From CAZTVN01 sp964617145 (GTDB lineage: Bacteria > Patescibacteriota > Gracilibacteria > UBA1369 > JACRIC01): a stretch of 6,304 nt of DNA. The translations under genes were made by a program, and so were the position numbers. The notes under the pieces are model-generated. The model was given only the letters and a program-made list of their open reading frames with translations, was not told the origin of the DNA and ran no database searches. The stretch spans positions 1-6,304 of the forward strand of contig CAZTVN010000062.1 in the NCBI GenBank assembly GCA_964617145.1. The letters run 5' to 3'. Of the stretch, positions 5,221 to 6,304 are shown in pieces (the stretch's first letter is position 1; each line of letters starts with the position of its first letter).

Positions 5221-5245
5221 GTGAAGCACTTAATTCTGTGATCGC

Positions 5246-5274
5246 AATATACCCCCTAGGGGTATTTTGTGCAA
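5246..5274 (-). promoter_or_regulatory. csoR-ccdA-redoxin operon promoter
   Basis: On the minus strand TATATT (5246-5251, five of six to TATAAT) lies 17 bp downstream of TTGCAC (5269-5274, a weak TTGACA). The 17-bp spacer is almost entirely the CsoR palindrome, so repressor and polymerase must compete. The -35 lies in what may be the end of the adjacent insertion sequence. Confidence 0.55.
5249..5265 (-). promoter_or_regulatory. CsoR operator in the csoR promoter
   Basis: Plus-strand bases read ATACCCCCTAGGGGTAT: perfect 7-bp arms ATACCCC and GGGGTAT around CTA. It overlaps the -10 box and fills the -35/-10 spacer. With the near-identical site at 3245-3261 it defines a local two-operator CsoR regulon. 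Confidence 0.88.
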
Positions 5275-6304
5275 GAAAAATTTCACTTCATCGAAAAGAC
5301 CGTTTCTTTATCCTGAATATGGGACGAAAATTTCTCTCCCTCTGCGGTTCAATATGGTAGTAGTTACACAGATAGTTACCAGTTTTTAGGACTCGCAGGA
5401 GGTCGTCAAGGATGATGACTGGGAAGTTAAGAATTTGTTCTGGGACAAGGATAGCAGATTGTTTGAGTTTTTGGAGGGGTGTTTTTCCCTTCATGCCAAT
5501 ACCCCAGGAAGGACGAAGGGCATTATAGGTATCCTGCCACATTTGAGTTTTTCTGAAGAAAGTTTCTGTTGATTTGATGTGTTCAAGATGAGGACGATAG
5601 AGTTCTTCATCATCGGTGCGATGACTGCGCTCAACAATACCCTGTAGGTATTTTTTCCCGGTTGGGATACTGCGAAATGAAGCATTCCATCCTTTCAACA
5701 TTTCATTAAGCCAAACTTCTTTTCCCTTGCTACCGGCGCAAAACTCGCTACCGTTGTCGCCCTGAAAATGCAGGGCGGTTTCAACGCCGCACGAACGGAG
5801 ACAGAGTGTCACCAGCGAAAGAAATAAAAGGCCATACTGACCTTCCAGCGAATGACTGTAGGCCAGAAATCGGATCTTGGTTTTTGCACAGATGTATGTC
5901 CATTGATAACGTGGAAGATAGTATCTTCTCAAATTGAATACCATTGGTCCGAGTGCTCCAAAATCCTCGATATGCTTCGTATCAACTTGTCCTTCCTCAA
6001 AAGGAATCAAATTCTCGTAGTCATAGAGTGGTTTGGATGCTTTTCCCGAGCGTTTGTACACTTGTTTCCTGACATTTCCTCGTTTCAGAATTTTGGCTAC
6101 CGTATCTTCTTGCATTATGAAACCGTATTTTGCCTTGAGATGTTTTTTCAGACGCCTTTTCCCATAACCGGTCTGTTTGCGTACGTCGAGTACAAACCGT
6201 TCCATGCTTTCCTGTGTTTTTCGAGGTTGATTCTGTGTTTTTCTTGAATAATCCTCGAGCGGTCCTTCTCGCGCACGCCGGACACACAAACGCGAGCAAC
6301 CAAG
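5268..6304 (-). mobile_element. IS481/IS3-like insertion sequence, partial
   Basis: It comprises the transposase gene and a short 3' flank. The proposed outer end is at 5268, where the plus strand reads TGTGCAAG; IS481 and IS3 elements usually begin TG or TGT and end CA or ACA. The other end is outside the window, so terminal repeats and target duplication cannot be checked. The proposed boundary is tentative; the presence of an IS is firm. Confidence 0.5.
5288..6304 (-). CDS. IS481/IS3-like DDE transposase with rve integrase core (5'-partial)
   Basis: At least 333 residues, and the frame stays open through the right edge, so the N-terminal helix-turn-helix part is cut off by the window. Counting from the TTG at 6287-6289: residues about 25-75 are a helical DNA-binding region (RKQTGYGKRRLKKHLKAKYG). 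The integrase-core catalytic triad follows: Asp103 in QVDTKHI, Asp178 in FQGDNGSEF and Glu220 in GIVERSHRTDDEELY. After it comes the family's YNALRPSWGIGMKGKTPLQKL (255-275). Cut-and-paste or copy-out transposition is expected. The C-terminal tail is Arg/Lys-rich and ends at TGA 5288-5290, only 14 bp from the csoR -35. No frameshift or internal stop is seen, so it may be active. Confidence 0.9.
   Translation of the reverse strand, partial: LGCSRLCVRRAREGPLEDYSRKTQNQPRKTQESMERFVLDVRKQTGYGKRRLKKHLKAKYGFIMQEDTVAKILKRGNVRKQVYKRSGKASKPLYDYENLIPFEEGQVDTKHIEDFGALGPMVFNLRRYYLPRYQWTYICAKTKIRFLAYSHSLEGQYGLLFLSLVTLCLRSCGVETALHFQGDNGSEFCAGSKGKEVWLNEMLKGWNASFRSIPTGKKYLQGIVERSHRTDDEELYRPHLEHIKSTETFFRKTQMWQDTYNALRPSWGIGMKGKTPLQKLKQSAILVPEQILNFPVIILDDLLRVLKTGNYLCNYYHIEPQRERNFRPIFRIKKRSFR

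Noticed and set aside
1..6304. UGA recoding, as in some CPR lineages
   Set aside because: All genes read through with the standard code, and the sigma and transposase genes end at TGA in sensible places.
1..6304. CRISPR array, tRNA or rRNA genes
   Set aside because: No regularly spaced repeats and no recognisable tRNA or rRNA signature on reading either strand.

Overview
This is an AT-rich window read with the standard genetic code (no in-frame TGA is needed anywhere). It has compact genes, A-rich ribosome-binding regions with few clear Shine-Dalgarno sites, and single-membrane-style extracytoplasmic proteins. The gene mix is an anaerobic RNR, a VIT1-type transporter, a CcdA/redoxin pair, CsoR, a small DUF5676-like membrane protein and an IS481-like transposase. 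That suggests an anaerobic or facultative bacterium, plausibly a Patescibacteria/CPR lineage or a similar small-genome group. The taxonomic call is an inference from gene content and is not proven here.

Left part (1-1935, minus strand): the N-terminal third of the anaerobic ribonucleoside-triphosphate reductase NrdD runs off the left edge. Upstream of it, same strand, is a 370-residue protein with a PAS sensor domain fused to an ECF-type sigma factor (regions 2 and 4). A compact divergent promoter region (1936-2014) separates it from a plus-strand VIT1/CCC1-family Fe/Mn transporter (2015-2740).

Middle and right (2741-5275, minus strand): a copper-type stress module. csoR, ccdA and an SCO-like membrane-anchored redoxin form a tight operon (4-nt gap, then a 14-nt overlap). 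Its promoter holds a CsoR-type palindrome between -35 and -10. A nearly identical palindrome (16 of 17 bases in opposite orientation) sits just after a perfect TATAAT box in front of a separate gene for a small two-helix membrane protein with a Cys-rich tail. That second gene, with its operator and promoter, lies between imperfect inverted repeats (20 of 23 bases at the tips, recognisably longer inside), each bordered by CTAG. It therefore looks like a small mobile cassette inserted exactly at the stop codon of the redoxin gene.

Right end (5268-6304, minus strand): an IS481/IS3-like DDE transposase, 5'-truncated by the window. Its 3' flank may supply the -35 box of the csoR promoter.

Working model (inference): metal entry releases CsoR from both operators. 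CcdA then passes reducing equivalents across the membrane to the CxxxC redoxin, and the small Cys-tailed membrane protein joins the response from its mobile unit. No CopA ATPase or CopZ chaperone is visible in the window. The PAS-sigma protein lies between an oxygen-sensitive RNR and an iron/manganese transporter, so it could be a redox- or oxygen-linked regulator of its neighbours; nothing in the sequence proves this.
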